A stretch of DNA of 64,000 nucleotides. Origin: Xiphophorus maculatus (taxonomy: Eukaryota > Chordata > Actinopteri > Cyprinodontiformes > Poeciliidae). Location: assembly GCF_002775205.1 (NCBI RefSeq), contig NC_036453.1, positions 5,607,103-5,671,102 on the forward strand. Direction: 5' to 3'. The notes under the pieces were generated by a model, which did no database searches, was not told the origin of the DNA, and saw only the letters and a program-made list of their open reading frames with translations. Below, piece after piece: positions 38,061 through 50,902 of the stretch; the first letter of the stretch is position 1, and each line of letters begins with the position of its first letter. A program made the position numbers and the translations under genes.

Positions 38061-40489
38061 TCTGTAATTTACCACATATAAAGCTCATATACTGTATATG
38101 TAAGCTGTCTACTAAAACTCCTGTTAGATATTAGCCAGTCACATACTGTCCATTTAGTGTTTAAGGTCATTAAATGAGGAGAAAAAAATTTGTTTTGCAA
38201 ATCCAATTGGTTTTCTGACCAGCACCTGCAACGTCTGAATCAAAGTTCCAGATTAAGAGGCAAATTGAATACAAAATAAATAAAGATATTTTTACATGTA
38301 GGGTTGAACTGTTGCTGACCTATTGCTAAAGAGTAAAACATACTCCACATGCACACTAACAAAATATGTTACTAACAGACAAACATTTTTAAATGTCAAT
38401 TTAAAGAAAAAAAAAAGCACACCTAATGTTTTCTAACTAATAATTAATGATTATCATTATTAAAAATTACAGCTTTCTGTGCTCAGAAAAGGGACTTCAT
38501 GACGTGGCTCCACACGGTCTGCAGTTTGAACGGCCAGTGACTGATGCACACATTCTGTATCTTGTTTCCATGCCTCCTCCAGTCCACCATGAAGGCTCAG
38601 GGCCCAGTGCACCCATTAGTCAAGCTGAGGAAGGCATGGAATAATAATGAGAAGCCCCTCACCACTTCCACCATTCATGTGTTTCCAGGAGGTATTTCCA
38701 TCATGCAAAATCTACCTTTAACTTCAATAGATGATTCTGTGGATTACCTTTTTCTTAGGTCATCCATACAGAAAAATAATAAATTTTTATGCTAGCTGTA
38801 TGCTTGCTTTGTTTTATTTGAAACAAACCAATTTGTTGTTGAAAACATAATTTATTCTTGGTGATGAGTTCCAAGTCCTTGACTTTGGAAGGCCTGCTTG
38901 CCATCACCCTAATCTTTAGCTGTCTCCACAGATTTAAGCAGAGACTCTTTGCACAATGGGAGCTTTGAGCATTGTAAGTTACACTGCCCAATGCCAACCC
39001 CACCCACTACACCCAACATCACAGGTTTTTTTTAATTCTTGACATTGATCATCTGTTCATAAAAAACTGTAATTAAGCCCCAAATCTGTTTTCCACATCT
39101 ACTTTTTTTACATTGAGGATGAGAACATGTTGGAAACATTTCAGATAATCAGAGGATTACATCCTGCATCCATCCTGAGAACGACAAGCGTCAACAGTCA
39201 CTCTGATAGGAATTTTAAAATCAATAGTGAACCTGACAGGCATGTGCAGAGAGAATCTAGCAGGAACCTCAGGCTCCCAGATAAAATGGGGTCAGATAAA
39301 AATGGGGTCAACAGACACACGTCAGTAGAGTCTGAAATTACAGACATTTTTAATAAAATGGGCTGTTTAAATATGCAGTGTTTCTGAAGCTATTGAGCAC
39401 TGCATCTGCTATCCAGTGGCAGAATATGAGATTAATATCATTTGAATTTCATGCTAGAAATGCGGTCATGATATTATGACAGTTTGTTGTTGATGACTCA
39501 ATTTTAAAAATCATATTTGACTTTTTCATTTTTGTTCATGGCTTTTCTGATGAAGAAAAAGTTTAAAACAAAACTTAGACCAAGGCAATGAGTTGGGAAT
39601 GTGCAACATGAGTTCAAACTACAAGTCCAACCACTTTGGGTCGGGAGGATCAGGGAGCTGAAGGCTTCTTTCTACCTGCCATTCTGAGATGTGACCTAAG
39701 CAAAAGCCTTAAATCTAAACCTTATCAAAAAAAGCTGGACAGGAAGGAAGATGGTGTTAAAGGAAAAGTCGACCAGACGTCCTCCAATGCTGCTGCAGTA
39801 AAGTGACAATGAGAGAGGAGAGAGTATGACTCATACACAAACCCCTCCCTCCATTTCTCCCTCGGTCCCCCCTCTCTGTAACTCCCCCCCCCCTGGCCAG
39901 GCCATGGTTACGTCGATCCTGACTCATTCATTCACAACCAAGTCTCAAGACTGCTTTTATTACATCGATGAAATTGTTCTACTGAAGAGACCATTTCAGC
40001 TCTCATTATAGTTCAGTGACATACTTTATCATGCTGTCTAGCCTGAGCGCCATTCATAAAAAGTCCTCCGGCTGAGCAGAGTTCATTCATGCAACTTCAT
40101 GTTAGAACCGGAAAAGAAAAACTGAGAACTGGGGGAAAAAACAACAACAAAACCTTCTCACTACATGAGCATGTTGAACAGCAAGACATTTTGGATAAAT
40201 CCATGTCAGTAATTCACATTTCTTATTTTTATCATATAGATCCTCTGCTGCAGCTGCTTCATCTCTGTCTGGTCATTTCTGCCCTACATTCTACTTCCTC
40301 TATCCTCCTCTTCCTCCTCGCTGAGTGAAGAAGCATCTACCTACATGTGGTTAGCTCATCTCCTTTTCTTCCTCTCCTTCTCTCCTCTCTCTGGTTAGCT
40401 CATCTCCAGGCAGTCAGCTTTGCAGGCAGCTAATTATAGGCCTCGCTGTGGAGCGCAGGGTCGGATGTGACAGCATGCTGTTCTGTACG

Positions 40490-40510
40490 TATATGTGTGT
40501 GTGTGTGTGC
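40490..40510 (+). repeat. (GT)n microsatellite
   Basis: TGTGTGTG tract of about 18 bp; a similar tract lies at 40720-40755. Confidence 0.7.
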
Positions 40511-42249
40511 GCACTGTATGTACGTCTGCTTATCTGTGTTAAGTGGAGACATATCTGTCAGTGTTTGTCTCCATTATGGTTATTTTGTTTCTCATTTAGT
40601 TCACATTTTGTTCAAGCAATGAAGACCCTGTTTCTCTTTTTTTTAGACAAGATCAGGTTGAGGTTTGATGAGAATTGGGCTTCATCACAGAGGGCCATCA
40701 CATGTATGAAGATGTAAACGTGTGTGTGTGGGCGTGTGCGTGTCTGTGTGTATGTGGGATATCCAATCCCAGCCCCTCCCACACTGTGCTGCAGCTCTGA
40801 CTCATACAAGGTGGAGGCAGAGACGGCCAGGAACATACACACACATCAACACATATATGTGTGTCCATGATCATACTAATGCATACATATATGGCAGAAT
40901 GAATAACGTGAGATAATGTGTACTTATAACCCTTTAATACATAGATATGATTAGGCTTTGTGTCCATTTACAAGTAAAGAAAAACTAGTTTAGTAAAACA
41001 ACGAACATTCATTTAAATTACAGCTGGTTTAATTTTAAAAAATGCTAAATGAACATTTTTGTTTGTTAAAGCTGAGAAAAATTAAGAAATACAACAATAA
41101 GAAACATGCTTGTAATTCAATGCATAGAAATATAAGGAAAATATTCTGATTGCCAGGCCAGCTGAAAAACATCATTATTCAGCATGATTCTAAAATTTTA
41201 ATGAGTTCCATCATAATTCTAAATGTATTTTCCAGGTTGGCATCAAATAAAAAAAAGGTTGCATTGTCAGAGCATATATTATAAGAAAAATTACTATTTG
41301 TATCATCACAAAGTATGTCATTTTCCCAAACAAACCAAATAGCAACAATTTTATTATCTCTTCTGAAATGAGTGCAACTTTTTGTAACTTTTCGAATCAG
41401 AAGACTAATCCTTCCTGCAGTCAAATTTTTGGGGGATTTTTTTTTACTCATTTTCCATCTAGTTACTGTTTACCTTCAGGTTTTCACAGGAGTGTTTTGA
41501 ATCTCTAAACACTGACCTATGAATCAGTTTTAATAGATAGCAGACAAGTTAGTCCTAAATTGGATCATTAGTCACTTTTCTACCAGTAGCTTGTTACAGA
41601 GACACAGTTTGTTCCTAATAAGTTTAATTTAGTTAGCTGTAATAATGCATAGCGTTTCATGAGAAGATGGACTATCAGCTTTCTGTAAAAGAAATTGGGA
41701 TGTTTTAGAGGAGAGACTCACTTACTCAACATCAGTGACTGACCCCACAAATGCAAATAGTGATATTAAAACATTTCAGAATAAACATGGGATATTACTC
41801 AGGTTCACAGACAAGCAAATACTTCCAAAAATGTAGTGTAATCACTACATCTCCCTTGCTTTGGAAGAACATGTTTTATCGTAAGAGCAATAAAATGACT
41901 CATCAACAAAAACTTGCAAATTGCAAATGCTGCGTGCCAGCTGGAAGAATCTGACCTTATTTCCTTCTTTGCAAACTGCAGGTCATTGTCAAAGAATGAA
42001 AATGTGTCAGTGGACTTCTCAATTAATTGAATCGCATCCATTCATAAGATATGCATGAGTATGTGCACCTACACAGATGAATGCTTTGGTCTGCACGCCA
42101 TGGCAACAGCTTTCTGTGTAAAGGATGGGATCAGCAGTCAGTGTGTATCTGTTGAGATGCTATGGGAACTCTCTCTCCTCCTCCTCTTTTTTCTTTATCG
42201 CTCATTCTTTCCCCCTCTCCTCTGCCTCACAGCTTCCTGTGTAATCCCT

Positions 42250-42330
42250 CCTCCCCCCACTGCAATAAAAGGAGAGAGAGGCCCGTTCATTCATGCATTC
42301 AGGCAGTCAGCTGAGCGAAGGAAAGACAGA
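42250..42330 (+). promoter_or_regulatory. TATA-like core promoter candidate
   Basis: CCACTGCAATAAAAGGAGAG is a TATA-like AATAAAAG box in C-rich surroundings. About 30 bp downstream lies TTCATTCATGCATTCAGGCA, a plausible initiation area, then a purine-rich leader. No convincing coding exon follows, so it could drive a non-coding RNA. Confidence 0.25.
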
Positions 42331-43794
42331 GGGAGGAGGGAGGAGAGGTAGAATGAGATGGAGGAAGAGAAGGCTTCCTCCCTGTGCTGAATAGGTCACC
42401 TGTACTACATCACTGATGGGGGATGGAGTACTGGAAAAAGAAAAAAAAAGTGGAAGGTAGGACAAAAAAAGACCACCATCCCCCTCTTCTCCACATCCTC
42501 TTCATCTCTGTCTCCTCCTCCCTCTGCCCTCCCTCTGCCCGTCCTGCCGGTATGAGTCACACACAGACCAGTTCCCTTGATGCACTGCGGAAACGTAATG
42601 TGACGTACAGCCTCCACCTCTCCCCGCTTCGCCACACGCATCCCTCTCGTCTCTCCCATTCATTTGTTCGTCTATTCCCTCCCATTCATCCATCCTCCCG
42701 TCACAACACAGCAAGCCCTCCATTCACAAAAAAAAATAAAAAAATCACATAGAGCCCCACGAGCCAGAGAGAGGCAGCAGGTGGATTCACAGCACTGGAA
42801 CAAACACAAACCGTCACACAGAATAGAAAAATGAGTGCAGATCAAAAACATCACAAGGTGGGCTTATTTTATGAAACCTAAATGTATAAATCTACCCAGA
42901 ACACATCTGGGTGTAGTGCTGTGCAAGATTCAGCATTCCCATGGTTACGGCGTGCTGCCAAACATGAAGACTTGCCGGGAGCACTAATTTGTTACAGTAA
43001 TTACTCTTCTGACAGAAGGGGTGTCTGAGGTGTTTAAAAAGTAACAATTACAATCAAAACCTGTGTATCACAGGAAAAACAGGAAACATAAGCCCTCTCT
43101 ACCATTAAACCATTAATCAGTGCAGAAAAAGAACTCTGTACATTGACAAGGAGAGATATATATTATAACACAACAGCCAGCAAATCTCTATATGTCTAAC
43201 CACAATAATCTGCTGCCTTTTCTGTATTTATTTCTGCTTTTAGGCAGCATCTAGAGCTGATTAACAGACTGAAGGCGAAGAAAAGAGGTGACTTAACACT
43301 GCGTTTTTTTTACTCTGACGTCACTCCATCTCTACCCATAACTGGGTCTGATACAGCATCATGGTATTAACCCACTGCATTCACACACAATGAATTTGCT
43401 TACGATGAAAGTCACAGGATACCTGCAGAGAATATATCATCAGCAGTCCATGGAGGTGAGTGGTAAAGTAAGAAACACGGGTCATGTTCTACCTTATATA
43501 AAATAGTGCTAAACAGCAAGTAATCATAGAGATAGATGAGATAGAATTGCATACACTGAATAGGCAATAAATGAAAAAATGTATGCAAAAGCAATAAATG
43601 TAGATATGATACATTTTGACCAAACTGTTGTGGTAGGTGGGGGGTTTAATGGAAGAGCAGGATATAAAGCAAAATAAGCAAAAATTCTGATTAAAAGAAT
43701 AAAAAACAGGAAGTAATGTATTGGTCAGATCAGGTTGTTTCATTGATAAAATATGGGTTTTCTTGCTTACTTAAAACATTTAACATGATTGATT

Positions 43795-44450
43795 CGACTT
43801 GATCTTGGAAAGCTATTCATACCAGATGAACTCTTTCACAATTTGTCAGGTTACAACCACCAAATTCAGTGGTTTTAAGGGAGAATTTCTGTGAAGACTG
43901 TGATCACAAATTAAGAAGATTTTTATCCCTTTCTTCATTTCAAAATAACTCAAACTCTTATCAGTTTGTTGTAGATCATCTGTGAAAACTATTTTATTGC
44001 TGTACATTTAGGGTCATGCATTGTCCAGATGAAACATGAACCTTCAGCTCTGTCTTGTCTTTTGCACCCTCTAACAGGTTTTGCTTCAGGATTACTTTGT
44101 AATAATTTTCATCTATTCTCTCATCAACTCTGACTTGCTCCCTAGATCTGTAGAAGAAAAGAATCCCCACATCCCGATGCTGACACTTCCATATTTCACA
44201 CTGGGAACAGGGTGTTCTGAGTAGGTCCTATGTTAGTTTTCCTCAATACAGCATTTTGCATGTACAAATCTCTGGAGCCTGTACATATGGGCTCTATTTA
44301 CTATTTAGGTAACTTCTGAACATGAGAATAAATAGGATGACATATTTTACTGATTTTCTTCCTGTAAACGCGTGAATATCTTGTATCATTTTCCTTTCCC
44401 TTCACTATTTTGTGCTAATTTTGTTGGTCATTCACAAAAATATCCCAATT
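43795..44450 (-). mobile_element. degenerate Tc1-like element
   Basis: GAAGAAAAGAATCCCCACAT, CCCGATGCTGACAC and ACACTGGGAACAGGGTGTTC are the antisense of the transposase GGSIMLWGCFSS and neighbouring regions, in worn form. The left part (ATTTGTCAGGTTACAACCAC) resembles the terminal repeat. Full of stops. Confidence 0.75.
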
Positions 44451-45199
44451 TAACACATTAAAGTGAAAAAAGTGAAAAAGTTCAAGCTAGATGTCGTATT
44501 AGCATTTAAGTTGCTTGTAACCCAGAAAGAACTACAGTTTGTTGTATAAAAAAAAAAGGAGCTAAAAATGGTGGTTTTGAATGGGACAAAGTCTGTAATG
44601 TAAGTTCTGCATGTGGTTTGTAACGGATGCCAGTCGCCCCCAACCCTCAGAGATAAAAACGCTCCGGTGACGAGCGAGGCCTTCAGGTTTACACTGCTGC
44701 TTGATCTGAGGAGAGGAGCAGAAAAAAATCTCAACGTACAGTGTGATTCACCACAACAAAGTGTTAGGGGAGGGGGATGATGATGTCATTGGTGGGGGGC
44801 TCAGAGGGAATGTGGGGAGTCATCGCTGATTCAGAGAGGAAAAAGGAGGAGATGGAGGTGGAGGAGGAGGACATGGAAGAGAGGTGGAGTACCTGCTGAG
44901 TGTGACCCATGGTAACAAGGCGATGCTGGCCTGTGGATGACTCACCACAGCTTTACCAGCCTCACACGTATGCACACACCGTACTCTGGGATGCTCACGC
45001 CATTCTTCATTGTGCACACACAAGCATCACACGTGTACAAAGACATGATGTGCAGCTCATTAAAACCACGTATGACACGTAGACACACTTACATGTGAAG
45101 TGGTGGGAAAGAGGGAGAGGAGGGTCAGGATGACTCACACTTCAGTGATAACACTCCTCCCCTCTGCCCCAATCAAACACTGAACACGGAGAAGGATAT

Positions 45200-46900
45200 A
45201 TCATTTGGATGCAACCCACATCCTCCCCACATCCTGGGAACCTCCCATCTGAAACTCAGTCTGACAGCAGGAGGCTCCAGCTGACGACTGTTTGTCTCAA
45301 GGTCATGGGAGCTCTCTGGCAGGAAGCGGAGTCTTAAAAAAATTTGAGTACATAATTTGAAACTTTTTCTCAAACAGGAAGTCATAAAGGTGGGGGGTTT
45401 GTTTATTAGTGATAGGAATCAATTGTAATTCCAAAGATCACAGTTCTGAGTGAACTATCATGATTATCTTTGACCGTAAATGTGCTACAACAGAATTTTC
45501 CATAAATATTTTCTCTTTATTTTGCCCTATGGAGCACCTATCAGCTCTACAACTTCTCTCTGTTTATTACTGCATGCATCACCAAGTCTCCATGATGTTG
45601 TCTTAGTCCTTTCTAGTGTTAAATGTAATTTATTCTAACTTTTGTTATTTTTTCATCTAATGAAAGAATGCAATTCAAAAAAAAGCTGACACATGTACAT
45701 GTTTATCAGACAGTTGCATCACCGTTTTTTACAACAACTCTCGGTGTGTGTTTGAGAAAGCAGTCGAAACAGTTTGAAAGCAAAAATATTTTGCCATTCT
45801 TGCTCAACACTTGTTTTCAGCTGATCAACAGTGCAATGAACATAATGTTCTTGGTGGGTGATGTTATGATGACCTGCAGGAAGTGAAGCAGCAAATAGCT
45901 GTTTAGGTTAAGCAATGCTGTTTGTTTAAATGTAAACATAAATTATTGACTGTTGATTCATTATTTGTTCTTTTTGAATTGGTGCTTACACGGCATTTGA
46001 AGTGCTGGCCCCTTTGCCTCTTTAAAGGCCTCATCTTAGCACTACGCATCTCTTTTTGACAATATGACAAAAATATCGCACAAACAGAGAAATAGCAAAA
46101 CACTTGCCCCTGATGACAAAGAAGAGGCAGCATAACCAGGGAAAATACAAACTACCGGTACAAGCAGATGCATAAAGCCTTCTGAAAAGGAGAATTGAAT
46201 AATACAGTTGTCAGGATATACGAAGGGGTGCAACTGTACATCTATGAGCCCCAACAACGGAAACAAAATCTGCTTGTTGACTGTTGATCCAAACAGAGTG
46301 ATTCTGAGCAATGATGGCGCTGACAGAATGCTCCTAAATGCTGCATTTTATGTCTACAAATCAGATAGGAACAGGCTGAGAGTGATTATTGTCCTTAGTC
46401 ATTTATAAGCAGAGTAATAAAACTGAATGAAGTGGCTTTAAACAAGTTAATGGATAACACAGCTACTAGCCAGGACAGATTAGAGCCCAGAACACATTGC
46501 CATGTTTCCAAAAAACAAAAAAACAAGTCAGTAAGGTGGTAATTTCTGAAATCCAAACCACAGACTTTGGCTAGAGAGAGAAAGATAAGTAAGATTTGTT
46601 TGGAAAGTGTTGCTAACACTGTTGCCACAATGTCATTTAAATAAAAACTGAGCAAGACACATGGAAGTCCTTAAAAACATTGTTTTATGTCTACATTAAA
46701 ATAAATTAACAGAGTGATATTTCCTAATACCAGGTCAGGCTGGATATTTCTAGCCTTCATGCAAAGCTTACCAGCTTTTTACAGTTACTGGCATTTCAAT
46801 ATTAAACACAAAACCTCATATCAAATCAGAAAGACATTAGGATAAAGTTGTTTCAAATTCCCAGTCATCCCACTGTCTCGGGTGCCAGACTTTTCTTATC
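45200..46900. other. no recognisable gene
   Basis: An open plus frame of 66 codons at 46208-46408 reads smoothly but lacks any domain, splice context or partner. Nothing else stands out. Confidence 0.35.
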
Positions 46901-46925
46901 ATGAACAAAATCTGCATTTTGCACA

Positions 46926-46927
46926 CG

Positions 46928-46985
<58 letters not shown>
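46926..46985 (+). repeat. (CA)n microsatellite
   Basis: About 60 bp of near-perfect dinucleotide repeat. Confidence 0.95.
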
Positions 46986-46986
<1 letters not shown>

Positions 46987-47125
46987 CATCTTTTAAACTA
47001 AAGCCAGAAAAGTATAGCACTCCCACACTCTCTGTAAATCATAAAGACTCTTCTTATCTTCTGATAGCTAAAACATGCAGGCATAGCAAGCACTTGGCAA
47101 GTACACATCATTCTCATCAATTACT

Positions 47126-47166
47126 CCGAGAAATAACTTCCGTCTGTGGAAATCGATGGCGGCTGA
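47126..47166 (+). promoter_or_regulatory. ETS/YY1 promoter-like sequence
   Basis: AACTTCCGTC (ETS-type) at about 47135 and AAATCGATGGCGGCTGAC (YY1-like, ATGGCGGC) at about 47150 are 15 bp apart, as at many housekeeping transcription starts. A short upstream ORF of 13 codons begins at the ATGGCGGC. They lie about 110 bp before the start codon of the candidate gene at 47260. Confidence 0.35.
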
Positions 47167-47259
47167 CAAGACACAGACAGGTCTTGGCACAATGTAGTTA
47201 TTTTATGAATGACATCTGGACAACAAGATCACCTGTACTGAGTGACCCTGCTGGAAACG

Positions 47260-48543
47260 ATGAAGAACGACGGTAAGCAGCGGATGCAAGGCAAGCAGAG
47301 CGGGAATTTTGTTTTTTGTGTGCACTGCAGAGGTCTGCCTGCAGCTCTGTCAACAGTTAGACCCTCTGCACCTGGCAAAGTGAAGCTTGTTTATTCGGGG
47401 TCATCTGGTGACGTGGTGATTCATTGGACTGGTGTTGAAGGTCTTTCTGGTGACCTTTGTCTTTTTCCTCTACCCTGCAGGCTATTTGGCCTGTGATAAA
47501 CTAATGAAAAAGTTAAACCTGCTTCAGCCAGACTTGACTTTGCTGCTGAAGAGAAAATTTAAAAAGGAAATGCAGGTAAGTTAAATATTACATAAGACCA
47601 ATAAAAAGTGTTTTTTTAATCTGGAAATGTCAGCGTTTTAAGAGGTATGCATGAACTGTACAATATGGCTGGACGATATGGCTGAAGAACGTATGATAGT
47701 TAAAGCATTTCATATAAGTCAAAATAAATAATTAGGTTTTGTTTTAAATATCTGAAAACTGCCAAACTGGTTGCATGACCTCTCCTGTTTTATTCAGTTT
47801 TCACTCCACTCTGTTATTTATTTTTACACACTTATGAGGCACAGAGGTAAAACCTTAAGCTGTTGCTGAGCAACTTACCCAACAGGCCGTTGCTAGGTAA
47901 CCAAAGAGCAAGTGAGTTGCTAGGTAACTAAAGAGTGAGTGAGTTTGTTGATGCCACCAACCTTGCTTAACTCAGAGTTGACCAGCTAAAGCCTTTCCTC
48001 TGCCTACATCTCCCAGAATGCAGTGGGGTTCTGGATCTGAGTTTAGTAACTATTTTATATACTATATTGAGTATTGAATATTCTGTCACATGCATCATTA
48101 TCTATTGATACTGATCACGTGTCTATAGTAAATATATATATATATTCAGTATATATATATAGATAGATATAAATTCATTGTCCTGCCCAACTGTACAGTA
48201 TATATAGTCCATACCTGGTCTGGTTTCTTTTTGCATTAATAACTCAATAATCAATAATAATCAATGTGGCATGGAGGTGATCAGCCTGTGGCCTTACTGA
48301 GGCGTTTAAGTTGTTTTAGTAACATCTTTCATCTGCATTATTTCTCTTATCTTCCCCTTTACAAAACTTTGTTTTCTTTAGGTCAGTTTACTGACCAGCC
48401 AAGCACAGTGCTACCACATCCATCAAAGCAGGTATTCAGTGTTTTTAGAATTGTGGGAAGTTTCCAAGTCCTGCTGGAAAATAACACCAGCATCGTCATG
48501 TAGCTTGTCAGCAGAGGAAAGTGTTAAGTGCACTAAAATTTAA
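47260..48543 (+). CDS. candidate three-exon small gene, unknown product
   Basis: Exon 1 (47260-47272) starts at an ATG with A at -3 and encodes MKND plus one base before a GTAAGC donor. Exon 2 (47481-47575) follows TTTCCTCTACCCTGCAG and completes the codon. It reads GYLACDKLMKKLNLLQPDLT then LLLKRKFKKEMQ, strongly coding-like, and ends at GTAAGT. Exon 3 follows TTTGTTTTCTTTAG at 48382 in matching phase and stays open for 53 codons to TAA (48541-48543), giving about 89 aa; an internal donor at 48432 allows other endings. The protein is basic and helical at first, with several cysteines later, and has no signal peptide. I recognise no family. An AATAAA lies at 49056-49061, inside a Tc1 remnant. 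It could be a lineage-specific gene, the start of a longer gene, or a lncRNA. Confidence 0.4.
47885..48024 (+). promoter_or_regulatory. two RFX/X-box-like motifs and a ZNF143-like motif
   Basis: GTTGCTAGGTAAC occurs twice (47889-47901 and 47917-47929), a palindrome of the X-box type. CTACATCTCCCAGAATGCAG at 48004-48023 resembles the ZNF143/STAF element. They sit in intron 2 of the candidate small gene. Such motifs can also be carried by fish MITEs. Confidence 0.35.
48130..48205 (+). repeat. (TA)n and (TAGA)n tract
   Basis: TATATATATA with CAGTATATA breaks and an AGATAGATAT segment. Confidence 0.7.
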
Positions 48544-48984
48544 TGGTACACAGCTGCTCTGACTTTGGACTTAATGAAACGCAGCGGACCAACCACCCGC
48601 AGACAACATGGCTCCTCAAATCCTGACTGATTGTAGGTATTTCAGACTTTACGTCATGCCTTTCTATTTTGCCATCAGACTCAGTGACTTTCTCAAATGA
48701 AACACAAAATCTACTTCTAACTGAAAAAAAGGACTAGCCTAGATGGGGCAGTTTTTCATTATGGTTCAAGGTGACTTAACATGCAAGGATTGAAACCCAT
48801 GTCCTGGAAACATCAGTGTTGAAACACTGTAAATCTCCTCTAAACTCCTCAATCTTAAATTGACAATCATCTGCAACTATCCATGTTGACTGTGCATTTT
48901 TTCCTTCCACTCAACTTTTCATTAATATACTTAAATACAGCACTAAGAACAGGTGACTTATTCAGTGGTCTTTGTTACAATTGA

Positions 48985-49424
48985 TGGCCATTAAGACTGC
49001 AGAATTTTACAACCTTTACTTTTTCCCAAATTGTTCTGTTAAAACTTTGTTCCAAAATAAATTATGAAAGCATTTTGCCTCTCTTAACTCCACACAGAAC
49101 ACCGTATAATGACTTGAAAACATGTTTTTGGAAGAGATTTGTGAATTTTCCACAGGTGGACTCTAATGAAGCTGTACAAAGGTCTCCATGATGATCAGTA
49201 GAAACAGGATGCACCAGAACTGAACTTTGACCTTCAAGGCAAAGGCTGTTAGAACTTCTGTACATGTAATTTCTTATGGGTGTTTTTTTTATTGATATAT
49301 CAGCAAAAATCTTTTCATTATGGGTGTTGGGTGTAGAGTTTTGAGGGTATTTTTTTTTTCCATTATTTGATACAGCTGTAACATAAAATGTGAACGAAGT
49401 GAATGCTTTCTGAATGCACTGAGA
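48985..49424 (+). mobile_element. Tc1-like element, internally deleted
   Basis: TTTTCCACAGGTGGACTCTA, GATGATCAGTAGAAACAGGA, TGCACCAGAACTGAACTTTG and the terminal GAATGCTTTCTGAATGCACT are the well-conserved 3' non-coding part and end of a common fish Tc1-like family. The transposase region is absent. The minus-strand ORF of 129 codons here is a by-product. Confidence 0.75.
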
Positions 49425-49429
49425 ATTTG

Positions 49430-50900
49430 AATTTGTAGTTTTCAGAAGCAATAGTCAAAATGAACAAAAAATCTCTAAAATATATCACTGTGTCTAAAAT
49501 CTATAATGTGTTTCACCTTTCGAACTGAATTACATAAATTGACTTTGACATCTTTCTAATTTATTGAGATGCGCATGCAAGGCTTTAACAACATAGTGAA
49601 GCAAAGGTTTATGTTTGTAATGTGTCTCCCCATTTGTTCTATATAACAGAATCAGCCACTTTTACACATTTTATGGCTCATTCTTGTTCCATACTTTACA
49701 CGTCAGCTTACATCTGGGGGGAAATCAGAGATGATGTGGCATGAGAAAGTGACACGAAAAGCTTCCATTTATACCAAACAATTGTTTCAGCTGGTGCAAC
49801 ATTTCTTCCAGGTGGGGCGACCTTTGCTTCCTGTTCCATCTGCACAGAAAACCCCAGCTGACATGTGTAATTAGCAGCCACTGGCGGTAAATCATCCCCA
49901 CTCTGGCAACCACATGTCTCCTGTGTTAAATTTAGCACAAGTACATCTCACAAGAGACAGTTGGATTTAAACCTTTTCTTAAAAGTCTGATTAAGTCAAA
50001 TGTATTACATATTTTTATGAAGAAATTCCACACTTTTCTAAAGTTCCTAGTCTTTTATCCTTTAATTATACATAAAACACAAAAATTCACAATCATTTTA
50101 TAGTAGATAATTTCTGCAGTGTGAAGACATGAGTGAAGATGGATGAAATGGCCTCAAATAGGATTAAGGATGATGAAAAGATGTAAGAAAGGAGGAAGAC
50201 ATGAAGGATAAAGGCTGGACACAAGGAAGGAACATACTGTAGGGAAAATAAAGGGCATGAGGGAGGAAAAAAATGACAGGTATGAAATGAATAATTTGCA
50301 AAATATAATACAGAAAATGAAAAAATAAAAAGTATTTTCATATAGAGAACAGGAAAAAACGGAAACTGAAAATACAAATCCTGTAAAGTCATCCATGGTG
50401 ATTCTGATAAAAACCCAAAAAGGCCCTTGTACTATTTTTAAAAATTGTCTACCAGTAATAGACCCGACGCCGTTAAGATCTGAACTTTTGTATTAAGCTT
50501 TACAAATTTAAATAAAACCTGTAAGAAAAAAAAAAACAAAGAAAAAATTAGCTAGTTATTTCTGCCTTCAATAACCAGCAGAACTGCAGTGCTTTTAGGC
50601 AATTATATTGATCACTTTCTTTTCATAAACTTACTCAGAAAAATCTAATTGGTTGGAGTAATTTATTAGTTTGAAATGTAACATTGCACATCCACATCCA
50701 GAGAACAGTTATAATCGTATCCAAAAAGCTTTTTCTGTGATCAACATTTCAGCAGGTAATAAAATAAGAAAACAAATACACCGACAATTTGTGAATGCAT
50801 GAAAAATAAATCTTTATGGTAAAATGTGACAGCTGACCCTCTTTGGTCCTCTTAGCAGCTGAACCAAAAAAAACAACTTTTCCCTTTATATCTACTGCAT
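49430..50900. other. no recognisable gene
   Basis: AT-rich, with purine-rich stretches (50140-50290). It may include a longer ndfip1 3' UTR read from the minus strand, but no proof is visible. Confidence 0.3.
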
Positions 50901-50902
50901 TG

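Larger units (their letters stand above)
39494..45137. promoter_or_regulatory. AP-1/CRE-rich block, putative enhancer region
   Basis: Consensus AP-1 sites (TGACTCA or TGAGTCA) occur at 39494, 39827, 39920, 40798, 41896, 42553, 44938 and 45131, plus a full CRE TGACGTCA at 43316. Chance predicts about 0.7 AP-1 heptamers in this length. The block is also less AT-rich than its surroundings and contains a promoter-like stretch at 42.2-42.3 kb. A regulatory role is inference. Confidence 0.4.

Noticed and set aside
42423..42752. 109-codon ORF after the TATA-like site
   Set aside because: Poly-Lys from an A run, then CT-rich low complexity; no Kozak or coding signature.
49062..49451. 129-codon minus-strand ORF
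   Set aside because: It lies antisense within the 3' non-coding part of a Tc1-like element whose plus-strand landmarks are clear.
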